DNA of 64,000 nucleotides from AP-15 sp036500965 (lineage in GTDB: Bacteria > Pseudomonadota > Alphaproteobacteria > ATCC43930 > CGMCC-115725). Position 1 is the first letter of the stretch. Each line of letters begins with the position of its first letter. Under the pieces are notes generated by a model. It did no database searches, was not told where the DNA came from, and was given only the letters and a program-made list of their open reading frames with translations. The stretch lies in assembly GCA_036500965.1 (NCBI GenBank), contig DASYBC010000024.1, positions 53,962 through 117,961 of the forward strand. Reading direction: 5' to 3'. The position numbers and the translations under genes are program-made. Positions 49,936 to 58,503 of the stretch are shown in pieces.

Positions 49936-52044
49936 TCAGAGCGCCCATTTCGCCAGGATCGCGAGCAGCAGCAGCGCCACGATGTTGGTGATCTTGATCA
50001 TCGGGTTGACGGCGGGGCCGGCGGTGTCCTTGTAAGGGTCGCCAACGGTGTCGCCGGTGACCGCGGCCTTATGCGGCTCGGAACCCTTGCCGCCGTGATG
50101 GCCTTCCTCGATGTATTTCTTTGCGTTGTCCCAGGCGCCGCCGCCCGAGGTCATCGAGATGGCCACGAACAGTCCGGTCACGATGGTGCCGAGCAGCATC
50201 GCGCCGAGCGCGCTGAACGCGGCGGCACGCCCGGCAATCAGGTCGACCACGATATAGAGCACGACCGGCGCCACCACCGGCAGCAGCGACGGCACGATCA
50301 TCTCGCGGATCGCGGCCCGGGTCAGTAGATCGACCGCCAGCCCGTAATCGGGCTTGGCCTTGCCCTCCATGATCCCGGGAATGTCGCGGAATTGGCGGCG
50401 CACCTCGACCACGACCGAGCCGGCGGCGCGGCCGACCGCGGTCATGCCCATCGCGCCAAACAGGTATGGCAAGAGCCCGCCGATGAACAGCCCGATCACG
50501 ACAAACGGGTTCTGCAAAGCGAAATTGATATGGAGATTGGGGAAGTAGTGCCGCAAATCCTCGGTGTAGGCGGCAAACAGCACCAGCGAGGCGAGCCCGG
50601 CCGAACCGATCGCATAGCCTTTGGTCACCGCCTTGGTCGTGTTGCCAACCGCGTCGAGCGCGTCGGTGGTGCGCCGCACCTCGCGCGGCAAATCGGCCAT
50701 CTCGGCGATGCCGCCGGCGTTGTCGGTGACCGGGCCATAGGCGTCGAGCGCGATGATCATGCCGGCCAACGCCAGCATCGTCGTCGCCGCCACCGCAATC
50801 CCGAACAGCCCGCAGATCAAATACGAGACGATGATGCCGACGCAGATCACGATGACCGGCAGCGCGGTCGCCTCCATCGACACCGCGAGGCCCTGGATCA
50901 CATTGGTGCCGTGGCCGGTGGTCGAGCTCTGGGCGATGCTGCGCACCGGGCGATAGTTGGTCGCGGTGTAATATTCGGTGATCCAGACGATGAACCCGGT
51001 CACCCCGAGCCCGACAATCGCGCACAGCCATAATCCGACCCCGGTGATCGAGGCGCCGGTGGTCATCGCCAGCGGCTGCGAGAGACCGACGAGCCACCAG
51101 ATCACCAGAGCGATCGCCACGATCGACAGCACGCCGGTGGCGACGAGCCCCTTATAGAGCGCCTTCATGATCCCGTTGTCGGGGCCGAGGCGGACAAAGA
51201 ACGTGCCGATGACCGAGGTGACGATGCACACGGCGCCGATCACCAAGGGCAGCAGCAGCAGCTTGTCGCGCAACGGAGGCGCGAAAAAGATCGCGGCGAG
51301 CAGCATCGTCGCGACGATCGTGACCGCATAGGTCTCGAACAAATCAGCCGCCATGCCGGCGCAATCGCCGACATTGTCGCCGACATTGTCGGCGATCACG
51401 GCGGGGTTGCGCGGGTCGTCCTCGGGGATGCCGGCCTCGACCTTTCCGACAAGATCGGCGCCGACATCGGCGCCCTTGGTGAAGATGCCGCCGCCGAGGC
51501 GGGCAAAGATCGAGATCAGCGAGGCACCAAAGCTCAACCCGACCATCGCCTCGAGCACGGGCCGCAAATCATCGCCGCCGACCCAGGCGCGCAGGATGAA
51601 ATAATAGATCGAGACGCCGAGGAGCCCGAGCCCGACCACCAGGAGCCCGGTCACCGCACCCGCCTTGAAGGCGATCGCGAGCCCGGATTTGAGGCCGCCG
51701 CGCGCCGCCTGCGCGGTGCGCACATTGGCCCGCACCGAGACGTTCATCCCGATATAGCCGGCGGTTCCCGACAGCACCGCGCCGATCAGGTAGCCGATCG
51801 CGACGCGCAAGCCGAGCAGCACGCCGAGCACGATCAGGATGACGATGCCGACGATCGCGACCGCGCGGTATTGCCGGTTCAGATAGGCGCGCGCGCCGAT
51901 CTGCACCGCGCCCGAGATCTCCTGCATCCGGGTGGTGCCGGCATTGGCGCTCAGCACCTGCCGGCTGCTGACAAAGCCGTAGAGCAGCGCCAGCACCCCG
52001 CAGGCGATGACCAGGGCGACAAAGGGGTAGTATTCGTGAGCCAT
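49936..52044 (-). CDS. hppA: K+-independent H+-translocating membrane pyrophosphatase
   Basis: A 702-residue integral membrane pyrophosphatase with about 16 helices that pumps protons using pyrophosphate. Substrate motifs are GGGIFTKGADVGADLVGKVE, DDPRNPAVIADNVGDNVGDC, then DAYGPVTDNAGGIAEM and the late TGDTVGDPYKDTAGPAVNPM. The Lys in AVGNTTKAVTKG at the position that is Ala in K+-dependent forms marks the K+-independent class. The ATG at 52044 starts MAHEYYPFVALVIACG; a longer open frame upstream has no family sequence. Confidence 0.95.
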   Translation of the reverse strand: MAHEYYPFVALVIACGVLALLYGFVSSRQVLSANAGTTRMQEISGAVQIGARAYLNRQYRAVAIVGIVILIVLGVLLGLRVAIGYLIGAVLSGTAGYIGMNVSVRANVRTAQAARGGLKSGLAIAFKAGAVTGLLVVGLGLLGVSIYYFILRAWVGGDDLRPVLEAMVGLSFGASLISIFARLGGGIFTKGADVGADLVGKVEAGIPEDDPRNPAVIADNVGDNVGDCAGMAADLFETYAVTIVATMLLAAIFFAPPLRDKLLLLPLVIGAVCIVTSVIGTFFVRLGPDNGIMKALYKGLVATGVLSIVAIALVIWWLVGLSQPLAMTTGASITGVGLWLCAIVGLGVTGFIVWITEYYTATNYRPVRSIAQSSTTGHGTNVIQGLAVSMEATALPVIVICVGIIVSYLICGLFGIAVAATTMLALAGMIIALDAYGPVTDNAGGIAEMADLPREVRRTTDALDAVGNTTKAVTKGYAIGSAGLASLVLFAAYTEDLRHYFPNLHINFALQNPFVVIGLFIGGLLPYLFGAMGMTAVGRAAGSVVVEVRRQFRDIPGIMEGKAKPDYGLAVDLLTRAAIREMIVPSLLPVVAPVVLYIVVDLIAGRAAAFSALGAMLLGTIVTGLFVAISMTSGGGAWDNAKKYIEEGHHGGKGSEPHKAAVTGDTVGDPYKDTAGPAVNPMIKITNIVALLLLAILAKWAL

Positions 52045-52210
52045 CCGAACGCGTGCCTCGCGACCAGCAAACAGGGATACCTCCGCTGCCCGGCGAGGAC
52101 AGGTCGGAGCGGCCGGAACATGGCAGAAGCTTAACCTTTGGGCAACCGCGCAGCACGCAATGCCTCGGCGCGACAATCGGGGCACCCCCGCGGGCGGCTG
52201 CGGCGGCTCG

Positions 52211-52396
52211 TCAACGGCCCGTCGCAGCTCTGCGCAGCACCATGTCGAGCGCGGTGTCGCCGGCGACATCCCCGAGACCGCCGCGTTTATGGTCGCCGAC
52301 GGTGACGGCGGCGACGAGGTCCTGGCTTGGCACGACAATGAGGCGCTGGCCTTCCGCGCCGAGGCCGGCGACCCGACCCAGACCGATCTCGGCTTT
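52211..52396 (-). pseudogene. C-terminal remnant of a serine hydrolase (class C beta-lactamase-like)
   Basis: The complement encodes GLGAEGQRLIVVPSQDLVAA then VTVGDHKRGGLGDVAGDTAL and DMVLRRAATGR before a stop at 52211. This resembles the last 60 residues of beta-lactamase-related serine hydrolases (GxGGQ-L-VVP--DLVVA-TxG). The frame is closed by a TAG at 52397-52399 on the 5' side and has no start, so only the tail survives. It sits in the gap between hppA and a transporter. Confidence 0.5.
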
Positions 52397-52500
52397 CTAT
52401 TGGCGGCGGCCGCGCACTGGACCGGCGAGCTGCCCGCAGCGTTGGCGCAGCCGGACTTTAGCAGCGGCGACTGGAAGAGCGAGGGTCGGCAATTCAACGC

Positions 52501-52627
52501 CCTCTCCGCGCCCGGGGGCGGAGAGGGCGAGGTGAGGTGGGGCTTCCAGAGCGCTCGCCAGCGCGCCTACCCCACCCTCCCGTCGCTGTGCGCCGGACCC
52601 CTCCCTCTCCCCCGGGGGCAGAGAGGG
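52501..52627. repeat. Pair of GC-rich extragenic hairpins
   Basis: CCTCTCCGC ... GCGGAGAGG (52501-52526, 9-base arms) and CCCTCTC ... GAGAGGG (52603-52627) are separated by a CCCCACCCTCCC tract. They belong to the low-complexity family also seen near 32611, 35560 and 42430. They lie downstream of the transporter gene and may terminate it. Confidence 0.6.
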
Positions 52628-52657
52628 CCAGGGTTTTCGCCCCTCGAATTCAAGGAA

Positions 52658-53584
52658 TCAAAGGGCGGGCCACAGGCCGAAGAGCACGCCGACCAGCGCG
52701 ATGACGGCGCCGCTCAGCACCTCGCCATAGCGCTCGACGGCGCCGAGCCGCAGGCGCTGCAGCCCGGCGCTCGACCAGATGCACAGCGCGACATAGGTTG
52801 CGACGGTGCTGGCCGCGAACACCACGGCCATCGGCGCGAGCAGCCGGGCGCCGTATCTGCCGGCGGCAAAGAACGCCGGGATGCCCTCGATCATCGGCGA
52901 CGAGCCGAGGATCAGCAGCAGTGCGGTGCGCGCCGTCGTCTTGTGGCGGTGCCGGTGCAGCGGCGGCGCGGCGGCGAAACCGGCGAGGACCGGGTGGGCG
53001 GCTGCCGGGCGATGGTCGTGCCAGTGCAGATGGGGGGCGCCATTGCCGTGGCGGTGCAGGTGAATGTGACGGGTCAACAGCGCCGCGTCGCCGCGCAGCG
53101 GGGCGTAGAGCCGGTCGTCCTCGATCGCCGGCGCCGGCTCGGGCTGCTGCGGTGGGGCTTCATGCGGGTGCGGGTGTGAGTGATCGTGGCCGTGATGCCC
53201 GTGGCCGTGCCGATGCGAAGCGGCCGCCGCACGGCTGTGAGCGAGGCGATGACCATGCCCGCTTTCGGCTTGCAATTCGCGCCAGGCCGACACCGCGACC
53301 CAGCCGCCGAACACGACCAAGGCAATGCCGGAGGCCGCGTCGACGACATGGCCGAAGCGCCGTGCCAGGGCAACGCCGGCGACCCAGACGGCGAGCGCGA
53401 TGATGAGAGTGGAGAGGACATGCCCGGTCCCGGCCTGCAGCGCCGCGCGCGTGGTTTCGGCGCGCGACCAGCCGCGTTCGCGGGCGATCAGCGCGATCGG
53501 CAGCCAATGGTCGGGGACGATCGTGTGCAGGACGCCGACCGCGGCGACGGCGCCGACCAGCAGCAATTCCGGGCCGTGGATCAT
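52658..53584 (-). CDS. His-rich NicO/HoxN-like nickel-cobalt transporter
   Basis: A 308-residue membrane protein with about six helices. GVLHTIVPDHWLPIALIARE near the start resembles the HxxxPDH metal-site motif of NicO/RcnA-type transporters, followed by GTGHVLSTLIIALAVWVAGV. A cytoplasmic His-rich loop (SHRHGHGHHGHDHSHPHPHE, then HIHLHRHGNGAPHLHWHDHR and HRHRHKTTART) is followed by LILGSSPMIEGIPAFFAA and three C-terminal helices. The direction of transport is unknown. The start overlaps the stop of the XRE regulator by four bases, so the two form one operon. Confidence 0.78.
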   Translation of the reverse strand: MIHGPELLLVGAVAAVGVLHTIVPDHWLPIALIARERGWSRAETTRAALQAGTGHVLSTLIIALAVWVAGVALARRFGHVVDAASGIALVVFGGWVAVSAWRELQAESGHGHRLAHSRAAAASHRHGHGHHGHDHSHPHPHEAPPQQPEPAPAIEDDRLYAPLRGDAALLTRHIHLHRHGNGAPHLHWHDHRPAAAHPVLAGFAAAPPLHRHRHKTTARTALLLILGSSPMIEGIPAFFAAGRYGARLLAPMAVVFAASTVATYVALCIWSSAGLQRLRLGAVERYGEVLSGAVIALVGVLFGLWPAL

Positions 53585-53928
53585 TGGTCGTCCCCGTGGC
53601 CGCGATCGTGCGCATGCCGGTGGTCGGGGTCCAGATGGCTGTGCGGGTGCGAATGGCGGGTGCCGTCGGGATGGCTGTGCTGGTGCTCGTGAAACACAAT
53701 CTCGAGCCGCCGGCCAAAGGCGTCGGCGATACGGCACAGGGTTTTGAGGCTCGGCCGATGATCGCCGCGCTCGAGCCGCGAGACCATCGACTCGGTCATG
53801 CCGAGGCGCTGCGCCAGCCGCTTTTGCGTTTCGCCGCTGCGGGCGCGCAGCTCCAGGAGCTGGCGCGCGCATTGGCTGGCGAGCACCGCGCTGTCGTTGC
53901 CGACGCGGTCGTCGGAGATGTGGTTCAT
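53581..53928 (-). CDS. XRE-family regulator with C-terminal His-rich tail
   Basis: A 115-residue protein. Residues about 20-75 are a Cro/CI-type helix-turn-helix (ARQLLELRARSGETQKRLAQ then RLGMTESMVSRLERGDHRPS and LKTLCRIADAFGRRLEI). The last 35 residues have 11 histidines (EHQHSHPDGTRHSHPHSHLD followed by PDHRHAHDRGH) and look like a metal-binding tail. It is translationally coupled (ATGA) to the His-rich transporter. A perfect TGCTAAG palindrome lies just upstream, so it probably represses the operon and senses nickel, cobalt or zinc. No metal specificity can be read directly. Confidence 0.82.
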   Translation of the reverse strand: MNHISDDRVGNDSAVLASQCARQLLELRARSGETQKRLAQRLGMTESMVSRLERGDHRPSLKTLCRIADAFGRRLEIVFHEHQHSHPDGTRHSHPHSHLDPDHRHAHDRGHGDDQ

Positions 53929-53945
53929 CGTCGCCTTCGCAAATC

Positions 53946-53967
53946 TGCTAAGCCCCCTGACTTAGCA
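53946..53967. promoter_or_regulatory. TGCTAAG-N8-CTTAGCA palindrome (candidate operator)
   Basis: A perfect 7-base inverted repeat, TGCTAAG at 53946 and CTTAGCA at 53961, with spacer CCCCCTGA. It ends 18 bases upstream of the XRE gene start. Position, symmetry and size fit a Cro/CI-type operator for that regulator. Confidence 0.6.
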
Positions 53968-54116
53968 AACTCGCGAAGCCTCCGTCAACCGTCTAGTCAA
54001 CGAGATTGCTTCGTTCCACGCGCATTGACAGCTCGGGTCCTCACTGCAAGGTTTCGCCAGCCCGAGGACAGGTTACGCGACGCAGCAATCTCGACTGGGC
54101 GGTCTTTTTTCCGAGC

Positions 54117-55280
54117 TCAGCCCCGGTTGCCACCGAACGCCGGCATGACCTCCTCGGCGACCCATTGGAATTGTTCGAGCATGGTTGCTCGTGGCGTGCC
54201 GAGCGGGCTCGACAGGCTGATGTGCTGCATGCCGGGATAGCGTTCCTCGAAGCCCTTCAGCAATTCGACCAGCTCCGCGGGTGTGCCGGCGAACCACGAG
54301 CCCAGCTTCATGAAATGCTCGACATTCGGCACGCCGGCCGCGTCCCAGCCGCCGCGGCGCGCCACGGCGTCGGCCTGCGCCGGGGTCAGCCCCGGGACAA
54401 AGCCCAAGGGCGCGAACATCTTCACATGCTCTTCATAGATCGGCTTGATCTCGCGGATCGCCTGCTCGCGGGTGCGCGCCAGATGGAAATGCAGCCCCAG
54501 CTGCAGATCCTCGCCAAGCTTCAGCTCCTTGCCGGCGCGGGCCGCGGCATCGCGATAAGCGATGATCGGGCCGCCCTGCATCGTCGCCGCACCGCCGCCG
54601 ACGGCACCCTTGATGCCGTGCTTGATCATAAAGTCGAGCCCGCGCTGGCTGGCGCTGACCACCGGCTGCCAGCATTCGACCGGGCGATGGATCGGGCGCG
54701 GCACCAGGGTCAGCTCTCTGAGCTCGTAGCCGCGGTAGGGGACGCGCGGCGGCAAGGTGTAATGCGCCCCCTTGTGCGAGAACGACTCCTCGTTGAACGC
54801 CTTGAAGATGATCTCGACACCTTCCTCGAAGACCTCGCGATTGGCCTCGCCGTCGAGCATCGGGCCGCCGAAGGTCTCGACCTCGCGGGTGTGATAGCCG
54901 CGCCCGACGCCGAACACGGTGCGCCCGCCGGTCAGGATGTCGGCGGCGGCGAAATCCTCGGCCAGCCGCAGCGGGTGCCACATCGGCACGATGTTGAAGC
55001 CGCAGCCGATCTTGAGCTTCTTGGTGACATGGGCCAGATGCACCGCCAGCATCAGGATGTTGGGGATGCACTCGTACCCTTCATGCTGAAAATGATGCTC
55101 GGCGAGCCACAAGGTGTCGTAGCCGAGCGCGTCCATGGTCTTGGCGATCGCCTCGGTCTTTTCAAAGACGCTGGCCAGGTGCTCGTTCGAATAGCGACGC
55201 TCGTTGGCCGGGGTCGTATCCTGCCCGCGGTCGGGAAGATCGACATGGCCGGCGTAGACCGTGGTGAATTTGGTGATCAT
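54117..55280 (-). CDS. LLM-class flavin-dependent oxidoreductase
   Basis: A 387-residue bacterial-luciferase-like TIM-barrel oxidoreductase using F420 or FMN: MDALGYDTLWLAEHHFQHEG, then MLAVHLAHVTKKLKIGCGFN, the phosphate loop GGRTVFGVGRGYHTREVE and the characteristic PRPIHRPVECWQPVVSASQ. It is one of many such genes typical of soil alphaproteobacteria; the substrate is unknown. The end GFEERYPGMQHISLSSPLG differs from the LLM remnant at 18523. Confidence 0.86.
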   Translation of the reverse strand: MITKFTTVYAGHVDLPDRGQDTTPANERRYSNEHLASVFEKTEAIAKTMDALGYDTLWLAEHHFQHEGYECIPNILMLAVHLAHVTKKLKIGCGFNIVPMWHPLRLAEDFAAADILTGGRTVFGVGRGYHTREVETFGGPMLDGEANREVFEEGVEIIFKAFNEESFSHKGAHYTLPPRVPYRGYELRELTLVPRPIHRPVECWQPVVSASQRGLDFMIKHGIKGAVGGGAATMQGGPIIAYRDAAARAGKELKLGEDLQLGLHFHLARTREQAIREIKPIYEEHVKMFAPLGFVPGLTPAQADAVARRGGWDAAGVPNVEHFMKLGSWFAGTPAELVELLKGFEERYPGMQHISLSSPLGTPRATMLEQFQWVAEEVMPAFGGNRG

Positions 55281-55370
55281 GCGTGCTCGCTCCGGATCGG
55301 CTGCAATCGTGGGCGCGGGCCCCCGCGTCCCGCGTGGATCGCCCAGCTTCTCATATTTCGCCGGCCGGCG

Positions 55371-56096
55371 TCACGCGCGGCGGGCTTGGCGAGGCTCGCT
55401 GGGCATTCGGTCTGGACGCTCCTTGCGCAACGCCAGCCATTCGGCCATCAGCCGGCCGTTATCGGGTGGGAAATGCTCGTCTAGCAGCCGCGCGGCCGAG
55501 ATGCGGTCGACGCGGAAATGGCGGATGTCGCTCCGGAGCTCGCACCAGGCGCCGATCAGGGTCACATCGACATAATAGGCCAGGGCCAGCGGCCAGATCG
55601 TGCGTTGCGTATGCCGGCCGCTCTCGTCGACATAGGCGATCGCCATCTTGCGCGTGTCGTGGATCGCGCCGCGCAGCTCGGACAGGTCGATACCGGTGAC
55701 CTCCGGGGCGCTGCCCTCGGAGATAAAGACCGGTGCCGCGACCAGATGCGGCTGCAGTGGCTCCGGGACCACCGCGGCGAGCTTGCCGAGCACGCTCTCC
55801 GCCGCCTCCTGCAGCTTCGGGTCGCGCAGCCGGCGTAACAGCCGCACACCGACCGCGATCGCGTCGGCCTCCTCGCTCGTAAACATCAGCGGCGGCAGGT
55901 CGAAGCCGCGGCGCAGCACATAGCCGAGACCGGCGGCACCCTCGATCGGGACCCGGCTCGCCTGCAACGCGGCGATGTCGCGATAGACCGTGCGCACCGT
56001 TACTTCGAGCTTTTCGGCCAATGCCGCCGCGGTCATCGGACGCGCCGCCGTGCGCAAGCTCTGGATGATGTCGAACAGACGGTCGGCGCGGCGCAT
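55371..56096 (-). CDS. HTH-WYL (YafY-type) transcription regulator
   Basis: A 241-residue regulator: an N-terminal winged helix (RRADRLFDIIQSLRTAARPM then TAAALAEKLEVTVRTVYRDI), the linker typical of this family (IEGAAGLGYVLRRGFDLPPL) and a WYL domain (IAYVDESGRHTQRTIWPLAL, with HFRVDRIS near its end). WYL domains sense small or nucleic-acid ligands. It is divergent from the DUF4437 gene, with a perfect palindrome in the 82-base gap. Confidence 0.88.
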   Translation of the reverse strand: MRRADRLFDIIQSLRTAARPMTAAALAEKLEVTVRTVYRDIAALQASRVPIEGAAGLGYVLRRGFDLPPLMFTSEEADAIAVGVRLLRRLRDPKLQEAAESVLGKLAAVVPEPLQPHLVAAPVFISEGSAPEVTGIDLSELRGAIHDTRKMAIAYVDESGRHTQRTIWPLALAYYVDVTLIGAWCELRSDIRHFRVDRISAARLLDEHFPPDNGRLMAEWLALRKERPDRMPSEPRQARRA

Positions 56097-56113
56097 CGCT
56101 GCCTCGGACGCTA

Positions 56114-56131
56114 CTGACAGAACGCTGTCAG
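56114..56131. promoter_or_regulatory. CTGACAG-AACG-CTGTCAG palindrome (candidate WYL operator)
   Basis: A perfect 7-base inverted repeat with a 4-base spacer in the intergenic space between the WYL regulator (start 56096) and the DUF4437 gene (start 56179). The layout fits a shared operator through which the regulator controls itself and the divergent genes. Confidence 0.6.
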
Positions 56132-56178
56132 GATGCCCTTGTTAGCTTCTCCGTGCAAACTTTCGAGGGAGCGAAAAA

Positions 56179-56589
56179 ATGGTTTCGACCCACGTTGATA
56201 TCGAGCAGGCGGAATGGACGCCGGGCACGCCGTTCTACGGGCCGGCGGCGGTTTATGATGGCCGCGACATCGTTCAGCTCAAGATCTTGAGCGACCGGCG
56301 GCGCGACGGCGGCGGCATCGCCTGGCTCGCCAAGTTCACGCCGCCGCCGGGCAAGCTGATCAAGATCGTGGCGACGGCACTCTCCGACGAGCACGTCTTC
56401 AATCTCGAAGGCGGCCGCGGCACCAAGACCGGGGCGCCGGCGCGCTCCTCCGGCGGCTACACGCTCAACCCGACCGGCCAGCCGCACAGCGCCTTTATCG
56501 GCACCGAGACCGTCAGCCTGATCATCTACACCGGCGAGCCCGACGACGTGCACTCGTTGCAGGTCGTCGATATCGAGGCTGCCGCCTAG
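56179..56589 (+). CDS. DUF4437 cupin-like protein, copy 1
   Basis: A 136-residue beta-barrel protein of the DUF4437/ChrR-like cupin type: MVSTHVDIEQAEWTPGTPFY then WLAKFTPPPGKLIKIVATAL, SDEHVFNLEGGRGTK and YTLNPTGQPHSAFIGTETVS. The spaced His residues (DEHVFN, PTGQPHS) could bind a metal. The ATG follows GAGGGAGCGAAAAA. It is the first gene of a rightward set divergent from the WYL regulator, and a paralogue follows. Confidence 0.8.
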   Translation: MVSTHVDIEQAEWTPGTPFYGPAAVYDGRDIVQLKILSDRRRDGGGIAWLAKFTPPPGKLIKIVATALSDEHVFNLEGGRGTKTGAPARSSGGYTLNPTGQPHSAFIGTETVSLIIYTGEPDDVHSLQVVDIEAAA

Positions 56590-56632
56590 CGTGCTCGTTC
56601 GGAAATTCGTGAGATCAGCCCCCACTCGACCA

Positions 56633-56650
56633 TGCCGGCGCAGGCCGGCA
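56633..56650. repeat. Extragenic hairpin TGCCGGC-GCAG-GCCGGCA
   Basis: A perfect 7-base inverted repeat in the gap between the two DUF4437 copies, of the common CCGGC-GCAG-GCCGG extragenic type. Confidence 0.6.
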
Positions 56651-56724
56651 CCCATCGCAACCATGGATCCCGACCTTCGTCGGGATGGCCCGGCGGTGGT
56701 ATCCGCGCAACGAAGGAGACAATG

Positions 56725-57147
56725 ATGGTTTCAATCCATGTCGATATCGAAAAGCTGCAATGGAGGCCGGGCTCGGCGAAGTATGGAGCAGCGGCGCTTC
56801 ACGACGGTAGGGAGATCATTCAGAGCAAGATCCTCAGCGACCGGCGCGCGGAGGGCGGCGGCATTGCTCTGCTTTCGAAGGTTTCGCCACCACCGGGAAA
56901 ACTCGTCAAAATTGTCGCGGTCGCCCGCTCCGACGAGCATGTCTTCGATCTCGAGGGCCGTCGCTGCACAAAATCCGGGCAGCCGGTACGGGCCGCTACA
57001 GACTACACGCTCAATCCGGAAGGTCAGGTGCACAGCATCCTGATCGGCACGGAGACACTGAGCCTCGTCATCTACCGCGGCGAACCGGACCAAAACATCT
57101 CGTTCGAGGTCGTGGACGTGGAGCCGGCAATGGGACCGACGGGATGA
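56725..57147 (+). CDS. DUF4437 cupin-like protein, copy 2
   Basis: A 140-residue paralogue of the gene at 56179, about half identical by eye: MVSIHVDIEKLQWRPGSAKY, LLSKVSPPPGKLVKIVAVAR, SDEHVFDLEGRRCTK and YTLNPEGQVHSILIGTETLS. The DEHVFD and histidine pattern is kept, and a Cys replaces Gly in the RRCTK turn. Start is the second ATG of the ATGATG pair after AAGGAGACA. It overlaps the GNAT gene by four bases (ATGA). Confidence 0.82.
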   Translation: MVSIHVDIEKLQWRPGSAKYGAAALHDGREIIQSKILSDRRAEGGGIALLSKVSPPPGKLVKIVAVARSDEHVFDLEGRRCTKSGQPVRAATDYTLNPEGQVHSILIGTETLSLVIYRGEPDQNISFEVVDVEPAMGPTG

Positions 57148-57575
57148 CCGGCGATCCGGTGCTGAGCGTCGACCGGACGCGCAATCGGCAAGCCGAAGCG
57201 GCGATCAGCGGTGGGCTCGCGGCCTACAACGCACAAAGGTTCCGCCCGCCCGATACAGCGACGCTCGACGTCGTCGTCCGCGACGACAACAGCGGCAAGC
57301 CGGTCGGCGGGCTCCTCGGGCATACATCGTTCGGGCTGTTCTTTCTCGATCTGTTTTATCTGCCCGAAGAGCTGCGCGGCGGCGGGCTCGGCAGCCGTAT
57401 CATTGCCTTGGCCGAGAGCGAAGCGCGGCACCGCGGCTGCACCGCCGCCTTCGTCTATACCGTGACGTTCCAGGCGCCGAGCTTTTACGAGCGCCACGGC
57501 TACCGTCGCTTTGGCGAGATCGCCTGCCCGCCCGACGGCGCCACCCGGATCTTTCTGAGCAAGACGCTTACCTAA
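57144..57575 (+). CDS. GNAT-family acetyltransferase
   Basis: A 143-residue GCN5-type acetyltransferase: LLGHTSFGLFFLDLFYLPEE precedes the acetyl-CoA loop LRGGGLGSRIIALAESEARH, followed by FVYTVTFQAPSFYERHGYRR. The substrate is unknown. The start overlaps the DUF4437 stop, so it is probably expressed with it and under the same WYL control. The EamA permease gene starts 16 bases after its stop. Confidence 0.86.
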   Translation: MTGDPVLSVDRTRNRQAEAAISGGLAAYNAQRFRPPDTATLDVVVRDDNSGKPVGGLLGHTSFGLFFLDLFYLPEELRGGGLGSRIIALAESEARHRGCTAAFVYTVTFQAPSFYERHGYRRFGEIACPPDGATRIFLSKTLT

Positions 57576-57591
57576 AGGAGCCGGGAATCAC

Positions 57592-58503
57592 ATGCGCCCG
57601 GTTGGCTCCAACGATCTGAAGGGGGCCGCGTGCGGCTTTGCTGCCGTGTCGATCTGGGCGAGCTGGAGCGTAATTACGCGGTTCGCGGTTACGACCAGCC
57701 TTGACGCATCCGACGTCGCGGCGTTGCGCTTTGGCGTCGCCGGGCTGCTATTGGCTCCGGTCGTTATGCGGCGAGGGCTCGCCCACGACCGCCTCGGATG
57801 GCTGGGCCTCACCGTGCTCGTTGCCGGGCTGGGGGCGCCTTATGCGCTGGTGGCGGCGGGCGGGTTGCGCTTTGCCCCCGCCTCCGACCAGGGCGCGCTC
57901 AATCCGGGCTGCATGCCGCTGTTCGTTGCCCTCATCGCCGCGATCGGTTTCGGAGAGAGGGTTTCGGCCACGCGAAAGTCGGGACTCTTTCTTATATTGG
58001 CCGGCGCCCTGATCATCGTCGGCTGGCATGCGTCAGCATGGAGCGCTGGCCGCAGCGGCACGCGCAGCCTCGGCGACGCGTTGTTCCTCTTTGCGTCGTT
58101 CTTGACGGCATGCGGTACCCTCGCGATGCGACAGGCGAGGCTCGATCCGCTGCACGCGACAGCACTCGTCTCCACCGGATCGCTGGTGATCTACCTGCCG
58201 ATCTATCTCGCCCTGCACGGATCCCGCCTCGCGCATATGCCGCTCGCCGTGCTTGCGGCTCAGGCGATGTTCCAGGGTGTTGTCGTGACCATCGTTTCGC
58301 TCGTTCTTTACGCCCGCGCGGTTGCCATTCTTGGCGCTTCCGGGGGATCGGCCTTTGGCGCGCTGGTCCCGGCGCTGTCGGCGCTGTTTGCGATACCGCT
58401 TCTTGGCGAGTGGCCGAACCAAACCGACTGGGCCGGCATCGTCCTGATCTCGGCCGGCGTCTATCTGGCTAGCGGCGGGCCTGCTAGGCGAAGGCGCGGT
58501 TGA
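57592..58503 (+). CDS. EamA-family (DMT) permease
   Basis: A 303-residue, roughly ten-helix drug/metabolite transporter: SIWASWSVITRFAVTTSLDA, then FAPASDQGALNPGCMPLFVA at the start of the second half of repeat 1, and ALVPALSALFAIPLLGEWPN followed by QTDWAGIVLISAGVYLA at the end. It could export a product handled by the upstream cupin and acetyltransferase. It ends overlapping the convergent esterase gene by 20 bases. Confidence 0.86.
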   Translation: MRPVGSNDLKGAACGFAAVSIWASWSVITRFAVTTSLDASDVAALRFGVAGLLLAPVVMRRGLAHDRLGWLGLTVLVAGLGAPYALVAAGGLRFAPASDQGALNPGCMPLFVALIAAIGFGERVSATRKSGLFLILAGALIIVGWHASAWSAGRSGTRSLGDALFLFASFLTACGTLAMRQARLDPLHATALVSTGSLVIYLPIYLALHGSRLAHMPLAVLAAQAMFQGVVVTIVSLVLYARAVAILGASGGSAFGALVPALSALFAIPLLGEWPNQTDWAGIVLISAGVYLASGGPARRRRG

